DNA of 64,000 bases from Chrysoporthe austroafricana (GCA_001051155.2 JYIP02000002.1:1433583-1497582), one strand, 5' to 3'. Counted from the stretch's first letter, positions 1 through 13,006 are shown. A program made the numbers and translations. Notes: generated by a model not told the origin, from the letters alone.

Positions 1-397
1 GAATACGCACAGGTACTGCAGCCACTCATACTTCCCCAAGCGCTATTGCCATAAAGCCCAGGCGTACTCCGTATTAAGTAGCAACCTTAGGCGCGGAAGT
101 CTCTGACAGGTGCGCTTCTTCGGCGGCGAACGGCAAATTAACTTTAGTATGCGGGGTTCACTTCCAAGGCCACTGGATACAACCCCGGACGGAAATAACC
201 TCCAAAGGGGAATGTGGACTGGGTGTCATGGGATTCTTCTGAACTGCAGGTGATGAATGAGTTTACGCAATTAGACATAAATTCAACAAGCCCATCCAGA
301 GAGAGGCGCTGGAGATGCCTCGCTTTGCACCTGTTCCGGCGCTACAGCTCAGTGCAATTTCGAGTTGCACCGTTGGGGGACCAACCGCACCGTGAGA
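1..397. other. Upstream region of the alpha-galactosidase gene
   Basis: I see no gene here. The short open frames have no recognisable protein. The stretch is the likely promoter and 5' leader of the alpha-galactosidase that starts at 398. An earlier in-frame TTG at 365 exists, but the ATG at 398 directly gives a signal peptide. Confidence 0.6.
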
Positions 398-2316
398 ATG
401 TGGCACCTCTTCGCCTTGTGCCTGACAGGCACTATTGTGTCGGCAATTACCGTCCGGACATCGACGCCGGTGATGGGATGGGACAGCTACAACTATTACA
501 GTTGCAGCCCTACCGAAGCAATCATCCAGGACAATGCGGCCGCGCTGGTCAGCCTGGGCCTGGACACCCTGGGCTACACCTATGTCACAACGGACTGCGG
601 CTGGGGGACCGACTATCGTGACTCGTCCGGCCAGCTGGTTTGGAACCCTGACACGTTCCCGTCAGGCGGCGCAGCACTCGGCGAGTACATCCACAACCTG
701 AGTCTGCACTTCGGCGTGTACTCCGGGGCCGGCTACTATCAGTGTGGCTCAACGGACCAGCCTGCTTCACTGGGTGAGTCGTCTGGGCTTCTATTATCTG
801 GACGAATTATCATGTGCATGCGTACCCGGCCTGGCGGAAGCTGAAGCTGAACCTTGTCCCCGCAGGCCACGAGACAACCGATGCGGACTCATTTGCAGAA
901 TGGGGTGCGGATTCACTGAAGTGAGTATGCTTGCGCGTTGTCTATCTCGCAGCCCCGGTGCCTTGAGCGGCCTGTGGGATGGGCTGGGCCTTGAAAGCCT
1001 CAGCTAACGCTTCCGTAAGGTATGACAACTGCTACGCGAACTCTACCACCACAGAGGCAGACTATACAGGCACTGTCTCGGGTTCTCCCACGCGTTTCGA
1101 TGTCATGGCCAGCGCGCTCTCGGCGACGTCTCGTGACATAGTGTACCAGGTGTGCCAATGGGGCGTGGGCGAGGACATCGGAGTCTGGTATGGCCTTTCC
1201 CACCGTTGTCTTTACTCCCGAAAGTAATAATTTGCTGAATGGAATAGGGCCCCCGAAATCGCAAACTCCTGGCGGATTTCCAACGACATCTACGATGCCT
1301 GGAGGAGCATCTGGCGGATTACCAACCAGGTCGTGCCGTATTACAAGCACACCGGCGTCGGTGCCTACGCGGACATGGACATGCTGATTGTCGGCCTCAA
1401 CGCCCTGTCCAACGAGGAGGAGAAGTTCCACTTCGGGATGTGGGCGATCAACAAGTCGCCGCTCATCATCGGCTCGGCCCTCGCCGACTCCCTGACGCCG
1501 TCGTCCTCCCTCGAGGTCCTCTCCAACACGAACGTCATCGCCATCAACCAGGACAGCCTGGGCAAGCAGGCGCAGCTGGTCCGCCGCTACACGGAGGCGC
1601 AGTGGGACGTCTGGCAGGGCGAGCTCTCGGGCGGCCGCCAGGTGGTCGGCCTGGCGAACTGGTACAACGGCAGCCAGACGGTGACGGTCAGCCTGCCCGC
1701 GGACCTGGGCATCGCGTCGGCGACGGCCGAGGACGCCTGGACGGGCGCGAGCGCCGGCGCCCTCAGCGGCACGTACACGACGACGCTCGCGGGCCACGAG
1801 CTGCGCCTCCTCGTGCTCTCGGACGTCGTCAACGCCACGTCGGGCGTGCAGACGCCCGTCGCCTACTACACCGCCGCCTCCGACGCCACGCTCGCCGGCA
1901 ACGCCGCCGTCGTGGACTGCGCGTCGGGCGAGTGCCTGCCCGCCGGCACCAAGGTCGGGGACATCGGCGAGGGCCAGTCCGCGGCGTCCGTGACCTTCTC
2001 GGGCGTCGAGGCGACCACCGCCGGGACCAAGCTGCTGGGCGTCGACTTCTGCAACTACGACGTGGCGCTCGAGACCGCCTGGGGCTACGGGGACAACACG
2101 CGCAACATGACGATCGCGGTCAACCAGGCGGCTGGGAACGGGACGCGGTTTGCGTTCCCTATTAGCGGCGGGGACTGGTATGATTCTGGGCGCCTGTATG
2201 TATATCTTGAAGGATTTGTTGCCGGTGCGGAGAATGAGGTGATCTTCACGTCCTACGGGGATGCGGTAACATGGGCTCCCGACCTGGTGGGCTTTGAGGT
2301 CTATGAGGTTGTATAA
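398..2316 (+). CDS. Secreted alpha-galactosidase, GH27 family
   Basis: Four exons (398-773, 866-920, 1020-1187, 1248-2316) join in frame to a 555-residue protein. It begins with a hydrophobic signal peptide (MWHLFALCLTGTIVSA), so it should be secreted. The mature N-terminus has the GH27 start TPVMGWDSYNYYSC, followed by TTDCGW. The catalytic nucleophile is expected at Asp146 in KYDNCY, which is completed across intron 2; the acid/base Asp is near 244 in YADMDML. The family hydrolyses terminal alpha-1,6-galactose from melibiose, raffinose or galactomannan. After the catalytic barrel and beta-sandwich there are about 140 extra residues, ending with YLEGFVAGAENEVIF, that look like a carbohydrate-binding module (CBM35-like; inference). 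Introns are 92, 100 (921-1019) and 60 nt with normal GT-AG ends; intron 2 has a GCTAAC branch site. Exons 1 to 3 fit only after splicing. Confidence 0.93.
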
Positions 2317-3111
2317 ACGAGGTGTCAGATAATTAGCACAAGTAAGAATGCAACTTCATGTGTTCTTCTGATATTCAAGGACGACCTCTTCCGGTGTGAA
2401 TAAGGCATTCTGCTCCCCCAGCGAGGAACTGCCAGGGATGTCCAGGACGATAGGTTCGTATCTACATCGCATCCTCAGGACGTAGGTGCCCTAACTTGGT
2501 TCCAGGCGCACACCGCATACATGAATACAGATGACATATGTCGGGAAGATCGGACATGCTCACATCAGTACTGTTAGCGTTGTATTGAGTACTGAAGTAC
2601 CTAGCAACGTATGAAGACGCGCACGTGTACGTGCGCATGATAATGACGGGTGGTGATGTATGGCGAGTTTCCACTCGCGGCGAACTGGGTTCGCTCACCA
2701 CCATAAACGACCCAGAACGCCTTGACCAGACTGTTTCTGGTAAGCAGCATGACCCCGTAGCTCCGCATATGATGAAATCCAAAACTGATTGTAGTACATG
2801 AATGCAAGAATCGGCAGAGCCGGATCAAAAATGCCCCCTTCGATTGGTGGGAGCATCTTCCATAACATTAAGAGCAAAGCAGTAGAGTTGGTCCAACAAT
2901 ATCAGCCACTGAGATTATTCTGAGGGATCCCCGGCCCCCGAGAATATCTGTGGTCAACCCATGGGCCAAGGAGCAGCAAAGTAGCGCTGGGTGCGAACTG
3001 TCCAACCGGGTAGCATGAAGTAGCATTTGGTGAAGTCGTCTCTCACGGGATGATAAGAGACTCTCTGTTGTTCCTGAGAAGGAACTAGCCGACCAGGGCT
3101 TCGCCGCCCCA
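2317..3111. other. Intergenic region between convergent genes
   Basis: The 3' ends of the alpha-galactosidase (+) and the Whi5-like gene (-) face each other. Nothing coding is recognisable in the 0.8 kb between them; it should hold both 3' UTRs. Confidence 0.6.
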
Positions 3112-4760
3112 TCATGACTTCATGCCAGCTCCTTCTCGGCGCGCAGGTAGCTCAATCTCGGCCTCGGACTCTGAAGATGGGTCCTCCGCAGCTACCTGGT
3201 CTAGGACCTTGTCCAGATCATCGTATGAGAACCTCGGTTTGAGCGGTGGAGGCTTGCTGAATCCCATCGAGGTCGGCCTCGGATACTTCCCGTGAGCCGC
3301 GGTGCCGTTGGTCTTCTGGGTGGTGTGCGGTGCGGAGCGCCCGTTGGCGGCGTGGCGGCGAGGGCTCGCCGGTTCGTCTATGTCCATCTCGCTAAAAGTG
3401 GACGGGGATCGCCCGAAACCAACGCGTTTCTTGGGTGAGTGAGCCACCGGAAGGGGTTGTGAGCTATGCGTCGGGCGGCCGTTTGGCAGGCTCTTGCGCT
3501 TCGGCGCAGATGTTGGCAACGCCGTTCTCTGCGAGCTGGACACGGGCAGGCCGCCATTGCGAAGGCGGCTGACCGGCTGAGAGCCTGGGTAGTAGTTCTT
3601 CAGGTTTGCGGAGTTTCCTGGACTGCTCATAAAGAGCAGCGCTTCCATCGCATCCTTCTCGCGGTTGTTGTGGGTGGGCGAGATGACAACCGGATCCGCT
3701 GCCGCGCGCAAGGCGCGAGGGTCTCGTGAGATATTGAGAGATGGCAAAGTTGGGGTATGTGGGCTGTTTTGATGGGATCTAGGAGAGAGAAAGTTGGGAG
3801 TGTGCTTCGGGTTGGAGTTCCTTCGAGGATTAGCCTCGTTGCGATGAGGCTGGATAGAAACCGGAGGGGCTAGCGACGGAACATCCTGCGGTCGAGTGCT
3901 CGCCGAAGAACCCTTCCAAGCGTCGTCCTTGGTCTGCGGCTGATGCGCCTGGGGATTGGCGTTCGGGCCCAGCAGATCTTGTGCGGTCTGGATCTGGGGG
4001 CTGATAGAAGATGCGGCGGCCCCAGGGAGCGTAGAGTTACTAGAGGCAGGGGAAGCAGCCGCGGAAGCCAGGTTCTCAACCTCATCAATAGTTCGTGACT
4101 GCCAGCCGTGGTTGACCTTGAGCATGGCATAGGACAGGCGAGCCTTCAGCTCGGAAGACAGCTGCGGGTTAGACGCGTCAGCCTCAGGCCCACCATCGCG
4201 GATCACGAGCGGAGACTGGTCCTGCTCAAGAGGGAACGCACCTCGGTGACACGGCTGGTCGTCGTAGAGGCGACGCTGACGCCGCTTACGTTCCTGGAGT
4301 GCCAGCCCGGGCGGGGCGGCGAGGCGCTCGGAGACGCTCTGGACTCCTTGACCGCGCCGTCGGCGGTCCTCTTCACGGAGGGGCGGGGTCCCAGGTCGGG
4401 CATCTTCTCCTGCGCGGCGGCGAGCTGCGACAGCTGGAGCAGCTGCGACTCCTGGCTGGAGCCCTGGCCGCTGCTGGCGGGGCCGTTGCTCGCGCTCCTC
4501 TCGGTTATGGGCGGCGTAAAGACGCGGTTGGACTCGGTGGAGGCGGACGAGAGGACGGTGGCCTGGGAGTCGCCGTTGGAGCTCTGCTCCTGCGACGGGT
4601 GCGAGCCGCCGCCGGCGGCGGCAGCAGCGGTGGCGACGCGACCCTGCGACGGCGGCGGGTCGTGGGACGCGAGGCGGCTGGCGGTCGCGAGCGAGGCATT
4701 ACCGTCGCTGACACCGCCGCCGGCCTGCTTCGGCGGGGCGTTGACGGGCCGGAACGACAT
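3112..4760 (-). CDS. Whi5/Nrm1-like disordered protein
   Basis: Two exons (4760-4242 and 4161-3112, minus strand) give 522 residues. The 80 nt intron has a GTGCGT donor and an AACCCGCAG acceptor, and both exons are in phase 0. The start is the ATG at 4760 (MSFRPVNAPPK). Almost all of the protein is Ser/Pro-rich low complexity. The only folded-looking piece follows the splice junction: LSSELKARLSYAMLKVNHGW, about residues 174-193. That resembles the short GTB helix by which Whi5/Nrm1-family repressors of G1/S transcription bind SBF/MBF. The C-terminus is acidic (SSESEAEIE). A cell-cycle repressor role is inferred from this single motif; another nuclear regulator is possible. Confidence 0.6.
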
Positions 4761-6607
4761 GGTCGTCTTCCGGAGGAACTGGACCCCTCGAGGGCGCCAC
4801 CCGTATTGATCGAGTCGCGGGTCGTGTTCAACCGCAGCACATGTGCGAGACTGGCGAGCGACCCAGGCGACCCAAAACCACGAGGAGAGGAGGAGGAAGG
4901 GGGGGCTGATCGGTGCGGCGAGGTGCTGTGGACAAGGTTTGGGCCGGACCCCGTGCTCGTCGCGACGCGCTCTTGAAACCCGGCGGGGGGGGATGCGATG
5001 CGCGCAGCAATCGGTGCAGGTGGTGCGTGTTGCGTGTGCGGTGGCGTGCCCAGCAGCGATGGGGGTGGCCGGAAGAGCAGACACTGTGTGGGATGTCGGC
5101 AGCAGACGGCGATGTTGGCGGGCGACGGGGCGGTAGGGGGAGGAGGAGTGGGTTTGGGGGGTGGGAGGAGGAGGATCGAAGCGCCAGGCCAAGGTTGCTT
5201 GGAGGGAGCGTTGATGAGTGCAGGCAAGGTTGGATGGAGGAGGGCACGGGAGTACGCGGTCCAGCGCGACTCGCTCGGCTGCTATAATCACTGTCATCGA
5301 ATTGCTGCTTGCAGGTGACCCCCCCGGCCCCCGGCCCTGGCCCTGGGCATGCCTCGGGAGGCTCCACCCTGCTGCTGGCGTGTCACGCTGCTGGAGATCG
5401 GGCGCTGAGGGCGCTGAGGGGAGGGGACGAGGGGAGGGGGCAGGGCGCCTAGGGGGGCCCTAGGGGGGTGCGCTGAGGGGCTCAGGGCCCGGGCCGTACG
5501 CTAAAACCGCCTGTGCCACAGGGGAGGGGTTGGGGGGCAGAGGGCGGAACACAGGGCCATCCATGTAAACTTTTCCTGAGCACTAGGGCAATACCACCGC
5601 GCCCACCGCGTACGGCAGGGCAGGAAGCAACAGAGGCCCCCCCGCCCAGCCTCTCCATTTTCACCGTCAACATCTCCTCCCACGCCGTGCCCAGGCTCGA
5701 GGCCGCCAGAGACAGGCTCCTTACGGGGCCAATGTCCTCGTTGAGGGCGCTCTTGCTCCCCCAGGCGGCGGCTCAAGGACGCGCAGCGACCCTCACTGCA
5801 CCGGGTACTAGCCACAACACAGCCACAGCTCCTCTGCAAGCGGAAACCAGCCCGCCCTGGGCCCAGAACATGTGACACCGCGCGCGGCTTAAAAACCGCA
5901 CCCCCAAGCCGCAGCGGCAGCGCCCCAGCAGAAGCAAAGGCGCATGCACATCCCTCAACGGCCTCGCAGGTGGCCTCCAGCTGGCCTCTCGAGTGCCCGC
6001 CACGAGACTCACGATGGTGACCGCCGCCGCCGGCCCACCAGGGATTGACCGCGTAGACTGCCTGTCGACGGAGAAAACCTGCCAGCAGGGGCCACAATGC
6101 TGGGATGGGCCTTGCCCATCCATGACCAATGCACGTTAGAGATGTCGCCCGCAAAGCTTGCGCCGGCCAGTCAAGGGGCCCCGTGAGCGGGCGGAATCCG
6201 TATAACTCGTGTCGATCACCTGATTCTCTGCCCGCCGAGTACCGGTGTGAAGGTGTGCGCGCGGAGGAAGCCGTCGACACGCGGGATGCCTGCTGGCGGG
6301 ATTCACAATGGCGGTGTCCAACCTGTTGGCTCTGGTTAAGACGAGGCCGCACGGGACAAAATGACGCCGTCCAGTGCAGAGAGGATTCGAGCAGGTATCG
6401 CAATTCTTTTCAAGCATGGGCTGAAAGCCTAAAGTGAGGCTATCTAGCGAATAGATCGCATCGCTCCTCTCGACTCTGCTACAGTGTGGGGCTCTACCAA
6501 GGACCTTGCGCTGTCTGGGATATCAAGGCTCGTATATTTCAGTATGGGTATATGTGTTTAGTTCGGCTTGTATACAAATCTCGGCCGATACGCCGTCTCC
6601 ATCCGGC
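4761..6607. other. Intergenic region, no gene recognised
   Basis: This is 1.8 kb of GC-rich DNA. It includes the 5' leader of the Whi5-like gene (pyrimidine- and CAC-rich on its sense strand) and a G-rich tract near 5400-5490. A 300-codon open frame on the minus strand at 5501-6403 has Cys/Arg/Gly-rich random-looking composition and no domain. Confidence 0.5.
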
Positions 6608-8460
6608 TCAGTACTGGAACCGCCACCGGGGATCATCGTCCCCATCCCAGTCCTTCAGGTGGCCCACCTCCTTCACCTCGGCCGCGACCCCGTCCCGCTT
6701 CCTGTTCTCCCTCTTCAGGATGAAGTAGAGCGCCCCCGACACCGCGACGTTCGCCAGCAGGTACGCCAGCGCGAAGCTGTGGCCCAGGACGTACCGGGGC
6801 CCGTCGTTGGCGCGGTACAGCTGCGTGCCCAGCACCGCGCCGCAGTTCCCGATGGAGATCTGCATCGCGTTCGCGACCGCCCGCTTCGTCTGCCCGCTCA
6901 CGTTGATCGCCGGCCACGACAGCGCCAGCGCCGTCGCCGGGTAGATGCCGCCCGCCGCGAAGAACGTGCCCAGGTACGACACCCCCGGCCGCGCCGTCGG
7001 GTGCGTGTTCGCCAGGAGGATGATGTAGCCCACGGCCCCGAACGCCGACGAGGCGGCCAGGAACGGCGCGCGCTTGTTCAGCCGCTCGGAGAGCGCGGCC
7101 ACCGACAGGGTGGTGGCGAAGGCGAAGGCGTAGGGCGGGATGGTCAGCAGCTGGGCGTCGGCCGCTGTGTAGCCGAGGGACTGGATGATGCTGGGCTGAA
7201 GTCTAGGGTCAGCCACAAAGTTCCATACAACAACAATATGTCAGCTATGTCAGCATCACATAACAACTTACCAAGAAGAGAGACAAGGTGTAAAGCGGCA
7301 GGCTCATGGTGTGAAACGCAAAGCCATAGAGCCAGCACTTGGGGTCCTTGAGGGCCTTCGCGACATTGCCCCAGGTGAACCGCTCTTCATGCGTACAGTC
7401 GCTATCCGCCGCGAGCCGCGCTTGTATCACAGCCCGCTGGCTATTCGTCAGGAAGCCCGCTGTATTCGGGTAATTGTAAATAAACAGATATGACGCAGCC
7501 GCGATGACGATCGTCGCAAGGCCTTCCTGCAGAGAATAAACCAGTGAGTGGATCCAACTCTTCATCCGGCGGGCGATACAACTCACGAGTATGAAAATCC
7601 AGTGCCAGCCGTTGGACCAGACGATGCCTCGCATAAAGCTTATGCCCTAGTGCCGCCGTCAGAAAAACTATAGAGGGTGCAGAGCTCTGCGTGATGGCGC
7701 TCACGTATGCAAGAATACCGCCAAAAGATCCTGCGAGAGCGGCAGCGCTGAAGAAGAGTGAGATGCGGAACTGGCGCTCTCGTCTCTTGTACCACATCGA
7801 GAAGTAGTAGACAACGCCTGGGAAGAGACCGGACTCGGCTGCATCGAGGTCAGCATATACGTCGACGAAGGCGACGGCAGGACCCGACAGAACTTACCAA
7901 CCCCGAGGAAGAATCTAGCAACGAAGAAGCCGGCTAGGTTGTGAACAACGCCCATGAGCGTGGCAACGATGCCCCAGAGGACGGTCAACGTGGGAAGCCA
8001 AAGCTTGGGCGATGTCCGCCTGAGGATAATATTGCACGGGATCTTCGACAGAATCAGCCACGCCCAGACCCGCGCTTCAGAGACCACACCGCGCCACGAA
8101 CCTCGAACAAGACATAGCCGATGAAATAAAGCGTCAAGCCCGTCAGGTACTGGTTGCCCGCTGTCTCTATCATCAGCAGCCGCCTGCATCTCCGCCCGGG
8201 GCCCGGGCTCACTCACTCATGCCAAGGTCGGTCGCCAGCCCTTCGATCTTCGCGTTGCCGACGTTGCTTCGGTCGAGGAAGGACAGCAGGTAGAGGATGC
8301 CGACTGCGGGAAGAAGCCGGGAGTCGATCTTCCGGAGCAGGGCGCCCTCGCTGATGTTCACAGCGCCGGCTTCTTCATTGACGGACCCAGAGCCGCCGGG
8401 GCTCGCGGCCTGCTCGTCCGCTTCTTTGTCATGTTGATATTCGGCCTTCTGCTCCGCCAT
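6608..8460 (-). CDS. Dal5-type MFS anion permease
   Basis: Seven exons (8460-8217, 8160-8102, 8042-7898, 7838-7705, 7646-7587, 7526-7272, 7195-6608) join without a stop to 494 residues, normal for the anion:cation symporter (allantoate/pantothenate/vitamin) branch of the major facilitator superfamily. The N-terminal tail is hydrophilic and starts MAEQKAEYQ. TM1 follows RKIDSRLLPAVGILYLLSFL with the diagnostic DRSNVGNAKIEGL. Further family marks are VLFEIPCNIILRR across intron 2, the GVAESGLFPG motif across intron 3, MWYKRRERQFR, and GWHWIFILEGLATIV across intron 5. The C-terminus is cytosolic and acidic. Introns are 56-76 nt. It is a plasma-membrane uptake carrier; the substrate cannot be assigned from sequence. 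The closest neighbour is the ABC transporter on the same strand. Confidence 0.93.
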
Positions 8461-9089
8461 CGGGATTTCAAGGCCCACTTGACGAGAACTTGCGCTTCGT
8501 CTCACGAGACTTTGGTTTCGGCGGGCTCGAATACGTCCAAGGCCGACGTTGGTGTTGGCAATAAGGGTGGGGGCAGAACCTCCGTGCGAACGAAATACGG
8601 CATGACGAGATTTATTTGAGATATCCTGTGCCTCGCTGCCCGTTGTCCTAAGTTGCTGGGTCTGAATCTAAGTTATCAACCATCGCTAGGGGCGATGGCG
8701 ACATCGCGGATTATGTGCCCATCAGACTCGGCCCCGGGACGTGATTGGAGTAGAGCCTGGGGATGTGCCTCTAGCGACCGGGGTGCGAGCACGACATCTC
8801 ATCAAGCCAGGGAACCGCGCCGTGGGATGCTGAAACACCAGAATCTCGCATCCTTCGGCATATGCGAGCTGAAGAATAGATTATGCTTGAATGGTGCTGC
8901 CTTTTGAATTTGCATAATCGAGGTCCGCTACCCACAGTTGGCCTCGGATGATGGGCCGAACTGACTCGGAGACGACCTTCAGCCTCACGGTCCCGCTCTC
9001 GCTGAGGTTGGATGTATGCTGCCCCCGGGGGTGTCTAGCATACTTAGTAGCCCGGCTCGCAGCGCCTCGCTTCGAGCACTCTGTCATGA
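8461..9089. other. Intergenic region upstream of the permease
   Basis: This 0.63 kb stretch holds the permease promoter and the 3' end of the ABC transporter gene. No further gene is seen. Confidence 0.6.
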
Positions 9090-12000
9090 TCACTTATTCT
9101 GTCTCTCCCTCGCAACCATCAAGGCCGCTTGCAAAGCTCGCTCGCCCTCTGTTCTGACCGCCTTGCGGTAATAGCTACTTTCATTCTCCAGCAGCTCCAA
9201 CGGCGTGCCCTCCTCCACGAGCTTGCCCGCCTCCATCACAATGATTCGATCCAGCCATGCCAGTGATGCAGCCCTGTGCGCGATGATCACCATCGTTGTC
9301 GACTCGGCCAGCACCGCCCGCAGGGCTTTCTGCAGCGCCTCGTCCGTCTCGTAGTCGATGTTCGCGGCCGCTTCGTCGACGAGAAGCACCGGCGGTCGCT
9401 CGAGCAGGACGCGCGCCGCGCACAAGAGCTGCCTCTGGCCCGCGGAGAGGTCCGTGCCGCCCGTTGTGAGGGCCCTGGTGAGGATGTTGGTGGCGGCGCT
9501 GTCGGCCAGTGTTGACTTCAGGCCGCATTGGTCGAGGACATCTAGGATTTCCTCGTCCGTGTGCTGGCCTCTTGGATCCAGATTCTCGCGTACGGTGCCC
9601 TCAAAAATCAGAGGCTCCTGCGGAAGTGTGTGCACGGCCAAGCGGAGTCGCTGCGGTGGGATGGATGCGGTCTCTATCCCGTCGATGGCGATGCTCCCGC
9701 TTGTAGGGTCGACCAGGCGGGCCATGGATGAGACAAGTGTCGACTTTCCAGAGCCTGTCCTTCCCACGATTCCCAGCCTCTCGCCGCTCCGGATGTGAAG
9801 AGTAAAACTGTCCACAGCAGGCGTGGGGCGAGAGGGGTAAAGGAGCGACATGTTTCTGATGTCAATACCGGTCTTCTGGGGCCAGTCTTTCGGTATCGGC
9901 TTGGACTCCACCAAGAGACCTCGGAGCTGGCCCTCCTTGGGCAGATTATTGCAGTATTCTTGGAGCCTCTCGACCGAGTTCATCTGCACCTCGAGGTCGG
10001 TAAAGCCCCATGTCATCAGAAACACATCGTTTGCGAGCCCCGTCGCAAATGTCAGAGCCAAGCCGCCCAGCACATCTGAGATGTAACCTTTGACGGTCAA
10101 CAGGGCCACGACAAGCAGCAAGGCGACGGCGGCCGCTTCAGCGCGAAGCGTGATCCACGTGTCGAGAGACTTGCGCACAAGCTTGGCTGACATGAGACGG
10201 TCGAGAGCGGCACCGTGCTTCGAGACCATGAACATGACGGCGCCATAGGCTTTGATGGATGCGGGTGCATTCAGAGCCTCAGACAAGATGGCCGTGGCAG
10301 GCGACTGGAGGATTGATAAGGAACGCTGGGTCTCTCTGGAGGCAACCCTGAAGCGTGACTGATAGAAAGCGGTTACTAGTATGTAAGGAACGACTGCTGC
10401 CACAACGATGGGCGAGGAGACAGCGATCAGACAGAGAGAAGCGAGCAGACGGGTGCCGGTTCCAGTTACGGCATCTATGGCGTTGATAATCTTGGTGTCC
10501 AAAGCCTCAATATCAGACGAGAGCCGGTTCAGGATCCGCCCGGTCGGTTGACGCTGGAAATAGGAGATGGGTGCGGTGAGAAGGTTTTCAATGATCGTGG
10601 CGTGGATTTCTCTGCTAGCTCGCATGCTGCTCTGGATGAGAATGATCGCCAGGAGGGCTGCAGCGCATGTTAGAATCAAGAGTAACCGGATTGCACGGCT
10701 AGTCGACTCACATATGAAGACAGATGCTGCTAACGTCAGCCCGATATATCCGCCCAGATATTGGTCTTGTGTAAGCCCGATTCGTCCGTCAATCCACCAT
10801 ACAAACCAGTAATTTCCTATTGCCTTGGATGCAGTCAGACAGATTGCAACAATGATGAAATTGACAACCTGAATGACACCGCCGGCGTTTAGCGCGTAGA
10901 AGCCCAGGACGTCCGACTTGACAGCTCCCTTGGCTCGCTCCTCTTCCTCGATCAGCTCGAGTGCCGTGATTGTGCTGTCTTCGGGTTCCACATCGGTTGA
11001 GCTGTTGGCGTCTTGGTCTTTGGCTCCTAGAGCGTCTGCCTGGTCGTTGACTTCCGGAGCATGTGGCTCATGAAGCCATTCCTCGTGGATGACTGCATCA
11101 TGGAGGCCGGGGCTGGCCAGCACGTCCTTGCCAGACGCCACGACCCGGCCTCTCTGGATCATGACAACATTGTCGACCTGTGGTACGAAGGATGTGTGTA
11201 GTGTCACTAGGATCACAGTGATGTCCAGGGATCTTATCGTCTGGAAGAGCATCTGTCTCACCCTCCCGTCAACCGCAGACAGTGGATCGTCCAGAAGCAG
11301 AATCTGCGGCTGGGAGTACAGTGCTCTAGCCAACGCAATCCGGGCCCGCTGACCCCCGCTTAAGTTGTTACCTGACTCTCCAACAGCGAATTGATCGGCT
11401 CCAGGGAATGAGCGGAAGTCTTCGTCCAGACAGCACAGGCTGACCACTATTTGGTATCGTGCCTGGTCGAACTTGCTCATGAAAACAATGTTGTCCCGCA
11501 GCGTACCAGACATTATCCATGGGTCCTGAGAAACATATGCGAGGGCTCCGTGTATCTCGACGGACCCATCGAGGGCCATCTCACCAAGGATAGCTTGAAG
11601 CAGGCTCGACTTGCCACTTCCTGTGGGCCCAATGACCGCGGTCAGCTTATGTTGGGGGATCACGAGGTCGCCAACCTCGAGCTTTCGACTCTCGGCTGGG
11701 TCATCCTTATAGGATGAATAGGTGAAGGACGCATTTTTAAACTCGATCGCCGCTCCAGTGCTGCTGGTAGAGGAGGCCTGTGCGATCGGGTCAGATTCCT
11801 CCGCGGCCATCAGTGCCCTAATGCGCCTGAACGACGGCAGGACGGCAGCCTGCCTGGTCACGGCCAATGTAGCGAAGAAAACAGGCTGGCCGAGGAGATT
11901 GAAGTACGCCAATGCCGGGAAGACCACGGCCGCGGTCAACTGATGTCCGGTCAGGTAGTACACCAGGAAAGCAGCGGCGGCTGTGAAGCTTGGGATGCTC

Positions 12001-13006
12001 TCGTTGATCGCAGAGAAAAGACAGAAGGCCATGGAAAGATACACCCAGAGGGCCTTCAGCTGTTCGTTCCTGACGCCCGACACCCGGTCGCGAAACACGA
12101 ATTCATAGGCCGCGGCCTTGACGCTCTTGATGTTGTTGAGGAGCTCGCGCAGCGGTCCCAGGCGTTGATCATTGAGGTGAACGTACCTGACCACCGCCCC
12201 ACGGGTGATCTGGCTGGCCATGCTCTGGCCGAAGAACATGATCAGCAGGAACAGGAAGCCGATGAATGCCGCCGGGCCCATGATGCTGGCTGCCAGCACG
12301 ACGGTGGCGATGATCTGTAGCGGGGCGACCCAGATGTCGTGAATTTTCAGGACGTAGGTTGACAGAAAGTCCACGTCCACGGCACTCATGTTGATAATCT
12401 GTCCCGCAGGGTGTGCCTTCCTGGCTGCTGGAGACAGACGCAGGCTCTTCTCGAATATGGAGGTACAGAGCATGACCTCGACCCAGGTGCTCTGCGCTCG
12501 GCACACCTGATTTTTTGCCCTGCCTGCCAGAGTTGCGATGATGTTGGCGCCGACCAGCAGCCAGGCCAGTGTCATGTTGTGCGGGTCCAACAGCAACAGC
12601 CGCAAGAGCAGAGGGGCGCCAACCGAGGCGGCGGAGTAGATCAACTGTGATGCCTAGTGAGCAGGTCTACACTTCACGTGCTCCGGAGACAGCTTACCTC
12701 AAGAGTCACACCCAAGCAGAGCATGCCGCCGGTCTCCCACTGGAAGAAGAAGGCGGTTCTAGCCCCGTGCCCTGACCGGATCTTGGCGAAGACAGACCGG
12801 AGGCGCGCACTGGCTGTCGTGAAGACGGGTAGCCACTCATCCTGCATAGTTCCCGTCCTATTGACGGCGGAGACCAGAGGTCCCAGCCATAGCTGCAAGG
12901 GCGAGACGTAGTAGAGCAGCGGGTCGGTAGCTATAGGCCCGTCCTGGTGCTTCTGAGACCAGGACAGCCGCCTGAGGAACCAAAGGGCCCAGGGCGAGGT
13001 GGTCAT
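9090..13006 (-). CDS. ABCC-family (MRP-type) ABC transporter lacking a TMD0
   Basis: Exons 13006-12698, 12644-10712 and 10657-9090 give about 1269 residues. Intron 1 is 53 nt. Intron 2 (10658-10711, 54 nt) has no stop, so the unspliced frame reads through it; GTGAGT, TTCTAAC and TGCAG mark it, and removing it restores a clean helix (SVFISLLAIILI). Order: short N-terminus, TMD1 from about residue 90, NBD1 with Walker A GPTGSGKSS near 440 and signature LSGGQR near 528, TMD2, NBD2 with Walker A GRTGSGKST near 1047 and signature LSAGQR near 1146. NBD1 Walker B ends LLLDDP (Asp in place of the catalytic Glu) while NBD2 has LLVDEA, the usual ABCC asymmetry. Fungal relatives of about 1450 residues carry an N-terminal five-helix TMD0; none is visible upstream of the ATG at 13006. 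Probable export of conjugates or toxic organics. An unseen upstream exon remains possible. Confidence 0.9.

Noticed and set aside
5501..6403. 300-codon open frame on the minus strand
   Set aside because: Composition is Cys/Arg/Gly/Ser-rich as expected from GC-rich noncoding DNA; no domain, no helix pattern, and equally long open stretches exist on the other strand.
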